DNA of 64,000 nucleotides, taken from positions 62,001 to 126,000 of the forward strand of contig NOWV01000112.1 in assembly GCA_003344405.1 (NCBI GenBank), in the 5' to 3' direction. Positions 59,845 to 64,000 of this stretch are shown piece by piece (position 1 is the first letter of the stretch; each line of letters opens with the position of its first letter). This DNA is from Trichoplax sp. H2 (Eukaryota; Placozoa; Uniplacotomia; Trichoplacea). Under the pieces are notes generated by a model. The model made no database searches and was not told the origin of the DNA. It saw nothing but the letters and a program-made list of their open reading frames with translations. A program made the translations under genes and the position numbers.

Positions 59845-60225
59845 ATGAGTGACGAAGATGACATTTACGACAAATATGTACACATCAGAAAAAATATACT
59901 TTGTATCAAGAATGCTTACGATCAATTTGTATCAAAATTAGCCAAAAAATTACCGACCAAATCTTTTTACAAAGGAGCTTTCCAGTTCGGTATTATTGAT
60001 CATCATCAAGTTGCATGTAAGCAAATTGATATCAATGAAAAAATTTTGGGTGCTATCGATCCTGAGCAGTTCGATGATATCAAAGATTGGCTATCGATGA
60101 TGTTTGATGATGATCAATGCCGTCCATTTGCTCGTGAATTCATCGAAGAATTAAGTAAAGAATTAGGTGAATCAAGCCTGGAACAACTGTTAGAAAACGT
60201 ATATATAAAAGATGGTAAGAACTGA
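59845..60225 (+). CDS. Small acidic helical protein, unidentified
   Basis: The 126-residue frame starts MSDEDDIYDKYVHIRKN and ends ENVYIKDGKN. It is rich in Asp/Glu/Lys/Ile, predicted to be mostly helical, with no signal peptide or transmembrane segment and no recognised domain. Codon use and charge pattern look genuinely coding, unlike the neighbouring random frames. An upstream in-frame ATG at 59803 would add 14 hydrophobic residues (NTVFLASLIYFTV), but an acceptor-like TTTCACAG lies just before the 59845 ATG, favouring the shorter start. An AATAAA overlaps the stop codon (60225-60230). The function is unknown. Confidence 0.55.
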   Translation: MSDEDDIYDKYVHIRKNILCIKNAYDQFVSKLAKKLPTKSFYKGAFQFGIIDHHQVACKQIDINEKILGAIDPEQFDDIKDWLSMMFDDDQCRPFAREFIEELSKELGESSLEQLLENVYIKDGKN

Positions 60226-60230
60226 ATAAA

Positions 60231-60955
60231 AGAATATGCTGCTTGATGCAAAGTACCTACGTTAGTTTCCAAGTATTCTTTTAGATTTTAGGTTATATAA
60301 TAAGAATATATTAACTAGCTATACTAACTTGTTGCGTCCTTAATCTACCGGAACTTGCATAAAATATTGATAGTTTTACAGTTTCCTTCAGTGAATTAGA
60401 GGAGAAAAAATCTAGAGTTTTTACCAGAAGTGCGGCAATGTAGTCTCCTAAGGCCGAAATTACCCTGATATACTCATATGTCCGAAAGTTCAATTTAATG
60501 ATCATTTCTATACTTATAACGTACCTAGCATCTGTGCTCATGCATAAATGCACTGCTCTACATGGGATCTTACTATCTACCCAATAGCCGGCCCTTTATG
60601 TGGAATTGATCGTATACTTAAAATTTAAATATTCTACTGCTATAGAATACATCTAGTGCATTACATTGCCTATATTAAGCAAAATATCAAATTTTACGGA
60701 AGGTATTTCGCTCTTAGAATAACTAATACTGATCGCCATTGAAAGTTGATTCTTGAACAAGGAAAATATCGTAGAAATAGATTGCTTTGACAGATTAAAA
60801 ATAAAAATTAATGCTTAGGTGGAAATGTCATACCTTAATTATAGCTAAAAGGCATCGTCATAAACCAGCGATTATGACCGCAGTAAAAAAATAAACTTCA
60901 GCTTGGCATGCTCATCTCACGGTATCTTATTAACAGATCAAATATAAGTTGCACT
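60231..60955. other. Intergenic, no gene recognised
   Basis: AT-rich; the minus-strand frame at 60311-60553 has no family or splice support. Confidence 0.45.
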
Positions 60956-61225
60956 AATAAATAATGCCTATACATGTATGCAAGGGTGGAAGCTAAGATG
61001 AATGAAAGTTTAGAGCATATTAATGAATATTAGCACAGAATTATCGCTAATATACAACTTCCGTGATTGAAGTTGAATGTTAGTTCTACATTCTCAAAGA
61101 TAATGTTATCCTGTAATGATGAACTAAACAGATAAAATATTGATTAGACTAATCATAGAATTAATAATGCCGATGCATGAATGTAAGAGTGGAAGTTAAG
61201 ATGAATAAAAGTTTAGAGTAAATTG
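60955..61225. repeat. Direct repeat, two copies spaced about 204 bp
   Basis: AATAATGCC(T/G)AT(A/G)CATG-ATG(C/T)AAG is followed by (G/A)GTGGAAG(C/T)TAAGATGAAT and AAAGTTTAGAG. It occurs at about 60960-61020 and 61163-61223. Confidence 0.75.
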
Positions 61226-63105
61226 AAACATCGTCCATATTACGTTTCATATCCCACGAAAGACAATACTTTAGCATGATATTAATCTAAATTACTTACG
61301 CATCATTTACATATTCGCAAGGTAATTAAAACTTCGTCACTATTACATTTACATACTATAAGATGCTAATTCATTTTTATAGTAATAAAGTTATCGTAAC
61401 ACTTAAATATCATTACTACAAATCTTATAGTTTATAATTGGAAGCATTTACAAATTATTAGTTGTAGCTAAGTCAATATACAATATTTTTGATCATAAAT
61501 TTCTTTATCGCCGCAACACAAAAACTTGAATTGCAAATGACGTGGACGGATATCTAAACGAGGAACAAATCGGAATATTTCTTTGACAGTTCAATGTACT
61601 TTATTAGTTAATTGTACAGTGCCCAAGAAATGTTTATTTAAATTCTTGTTTTTCCTGGTACCAACTTATAATTTACATTATGACATTTGATTAGTATAGT
61701 AACACGGTATAGGTATGTGTGAATGTGCAGACCTCAAAGTCCTAGTTTACATTGGCTTCTATTCCAAGCCGCATACCTCAAAGCAGTAGCTTCTATATAC
61801 CTGAATTATACTCTAATATCGCTTTCAGTAGAATAATAGGTTGCTCTATACTAAAGATAATTACTAAATTGATGTCATTAGTAAAAATACTTTTATTTGC
61901 ATTGAGATTAGTCATAGTTTTCATTTTAACATAATTTCAAAGTTAATATGCCTATACTTGCTATCAAAGGCATTTTTAGTAATTATTTCTCTGATATTTA
62001 CTTCTATAATTTCTTGATACTATCATTCACTTTTCGTCGTTATTCTATCATTACAGGATACTTACTGTATAGACTAAATATAATTTTCATTTAAACATCA
62101 CTTCTAGTTAATAGACCTGTAATTAATATCAAAGGGCATTTTTAGCCCTTTTTTCGACAATTCTTTTTACATTTTACGCTCTTCAATATTCTGTCATTGC
62201 AGGATTCTTTGTCATTTCAAACGAAGTTGAAGGAGGTAAGAGCTATCTTGTATCATGTTAACAAGTAAAGTAGTTCATTTATAAGTACGTAAAATTTTCT
62301 AATTTAGAATTTACAAGTAATAAAGATACATTTTACTGGCTGTAGTTGTTAAACTGATTCAATAGATAATATCGTTTCAATGTTTGGGATGATTGATTGA
62401 ACGATCTTACTTCTATTACAATCATCATATTGCAAAGCTTGCTAATACTAGTCTTGTAGAACTATGCATAGTTTATTAGGCTATACTGCCATTAATAAAA
62501 CACTTTCATCTTTTATTTAATCTTCTTGAAGCGAGATAGTCAAAGTTATTTGAAGGCTAATTCCCTTTAGACAAACTTGTAATCTAATTCATCTTCATTA
62601 TGATATGATGTTGATTAGTCTATAGCCTACATTATGAATCATATTTGATTAACATGCACCATACAGTTCTTGGATCCATCTTAGCCGTTGCTTTAAATAT
62701 TTACCAGGATCCTCATTTAAATCAGTCCAAGTCGATGCAGATGAGCCAGTTATCATTATTAAAGGTAAGGTTGTTAAGGAGTTATTATGTCCATTGAATA
62801 TTCACATTTTTTATCACGCTATTGGCAGATAAAAATCGAAAAGTTCATGAACAATTGCGTAGCTAAACACACACTAATTAACTATTAAAAGTACTAGACT
62901 TTGCCAATATTATGGTAAAAAATTCGGGCCATGATGCTTACTGTAAATACAACTTCCTATTGCTATAATAATAAACAGGGATTTCAGTTCATCCAGGTCA
63001 CGCAAAATTTGTAGAGTGTCCTTACAAGCACTTCTCATGTTGATCACTTTCAACCTAATGAATATTCTATCTATATTCCTATCAACTTCTAAAATACATA
63101 ATTAT
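61226..63105. other. Intergenic; weak exon-like pieces
   Basis: Two exon-like pieces flanked by consensus sites occur on plus. One is at about 62204-62237 (TCATTGCAG|GATTCTTTG...GAAGGAG|GTAAGA, encoding DSLSFQTKLKE). The other is at about 62710-62765 (TTTACCAG|GATCCTC...TTAAAG|GTAAGG, encoding DPHLNQSKSMQMSQLSLLK). They are too short to identify. The region 61945-62220 also holds a diverged direct repeat (TATCAAAGG(G)CATTTTTAG... and TTCT(A/G)TCATT(A/G)CAGGAT), spaced about 185 bp. Confidence 0.3.
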
Positions 63106-63107
63106 TA

Positions 63108-63405
63108 CAACAAATCTAAATTTGAAACGCGACAAAGTGTAACTATTTGCGAAAACTAATATTATGAGACTACTGTAAGGTTTGTCCTTCCCGATACCTA
63201 CCTACAAAACAACTCGAAAGAACGACTCCTATCGTTACGAAGAATGGTAATCCACTAGTTTCTTAGATCAAACTAAACCCAAGCTCTATTGAAAAGTCAA
63301 TTAATTTATAGTAAATCTGCATAAAAATTTCATTATCAGTTTATAGATTATATTATATAAGTATTGCATTTATCTATTAAAGGTACGTAATATATCATAG
63401 ATAAG
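63108..63405 (-). repeat. Dispersed repeat family A, copy 3 (inverted)
   Basis: Read on minus, this shows TTATCTATGATATATTACGT, CTTTAATAGATAAATGCA, AATCTATAAACTGATAAT, AACGATAGGAGTCGTT, TGTAGGTAGGTATCGGGAAG, GACAAACCTTACAGTAG and finally AATTTAGATTTGTTG. The block order is the same as in the copies at 3.2 and 52.8 kb. Confidence 0.72.
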
Positions 63406-64000
63406 TTAATATAAACACATTACTAGATGAGTTTTTATATTGAAAACTGTGTTACGACAGCTATGCAAATGTTACTCCGTAATATTTACTTCATATTTTA
63501 ATGATTTTACATATAGACCATTGTTAAGAGCTAGAAATAGCCCTAACTTGCTACAAGGGTTGATAGAGTACTTTCTAACCTATACTACTGTTATTTAGAA
63601 TACCAGTCAAATGATATCCCTAGGCAGATATCTGTACAGATTGAACACAGTTTAATCCTATCAAATTTACTGTATCTAAATTAATCAATTCTTAATAAGA
63701 GTTTGATAAACGCATATTAGGCTATACTACTAAGATATTTCCTCTAAACTTAGAAATTATACTTTCAACCTTAAGAACCTTGGAGTTGATAGATACAATC
63801 CCAGTTAAACTAGTTGGTAATTACTATCATAGTCTATCTGTTCCTAAGTTATAGATTGTTAACACATGCAATGTTAACCACTAAAGTTATAGTTAAGGAG
63901 ACCGTAAACATGTCTAAGATATAAACATACATAAAACATAACATAGAAATAAAATACACGTCTCGAAGATTGCTTTCGCGACAAACATCATTTTATCTAT
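63406..64000. other. Intergenic right edge, no gene recognised
   Basis: No supported gene in the last 600 bases. Confidence 0.45.

Noticed and set aside
1-64000. CRISPR arrays, prophage, operons, toxin-antitoxin or defence systems
   Set aside because: The DNA is eukaryotic with spliced genes; the tandem arrays have long units without regular repeat-spacer structure, and no such protein families were seen.

Overview
The window is AT-rich animal (metazoan) nuclear DNA, not bacterial or viral. The evidence is spliceosomal introns with GT-AG borders and polypyrimidine tracts inside clearly recognisable metazoan genes (SOS, ZFPL1, L2HGDH), multi-exon genes with short introns, AATAAA signals, and long intergenic DNA full of tandem and dispersed repeats. 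The compact introns, an intronless array of kinesin-light-chain-type TPRs, a bacterial-looking single-exon amidohydrolase and high AT content fit an early-branching animal. A placozoan (Trichoplax/Hoilungia) is my best guess. It is an inference, not proved.

Layout, left to right. 0.2-1.0 kb: two exons of a minus-strand gene running off the left edge, possibly NEPRO/Rmp1-like. 2.1-7.2 kb: repeats, comprising a ~190 bp tandem array, a dispersed repeat copy, a recent 745 bp tandem duplication and a fold-back repeat. 7.9-9.7 kb: intact single-exon amidohydrolase of the YtcJ/Amidohydro_3 type. 10.8-13.5 kb: minus-strand small gene with two PP1-docking motifs (SILK and RVxF), surrounded by possible GPCR relics. 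15.8-18.9 kb: two more tandem arrays (~190 and 279 bp). 19.3-23.1 kb: complete eight-exon ZFPL1 (plus). 24.3-26.9 kb: nine exons of L2HGDH (minus), first exon not found. 28.0-29.8 kb: ~250 bp tandem array, then a palindrome-rich GTACAGTAC cluster.

32.5-44.1 kb: SOS, the Ras guanine-nucleotide exchange factor, reconstructed as 32 exons whose lengths sum to 3915 nt (1304 aa) with every splice phase compatible. One intron (40709-40909) is not GT-AG. It carries a textbook U12-type AT-AC signature (ATATCCTT at the 5' site, CCTTAAC branch site 10 nt before a terminal AC).

47.4-52.1 kb: 1296-residue intronless TPR protein (minus), about 29 near-identical 42-residue repeats, followed by three more repeats in decay and a possible GAIN-domain relic. 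55.1 kb: a plausible last exon of an unidentified plus-strand gene. 55.9-56.4 kb: ~100 bp repeats. 58 kb: an LTR-like segment. 59.8-60.2 kb: small unidentified acidic ORF. The last 3 kb are repeats, including a third copy of the dispersed family also seen at 3.2 and 52.8 kb.

The genes look like unrelated neighbours with separate housekeeping or signalling roles (Ras signalling, Golgi structure, 2-hydroxyglutarate repair, PP1 targeting, TPR scaffold). I see no operon-like or defence-like system. The strongest things to follow up are the AT-AC intron in SOS, the homogenised TPR array with a dying 3' end, and the amidohydrolase as a candidate transferred gene.
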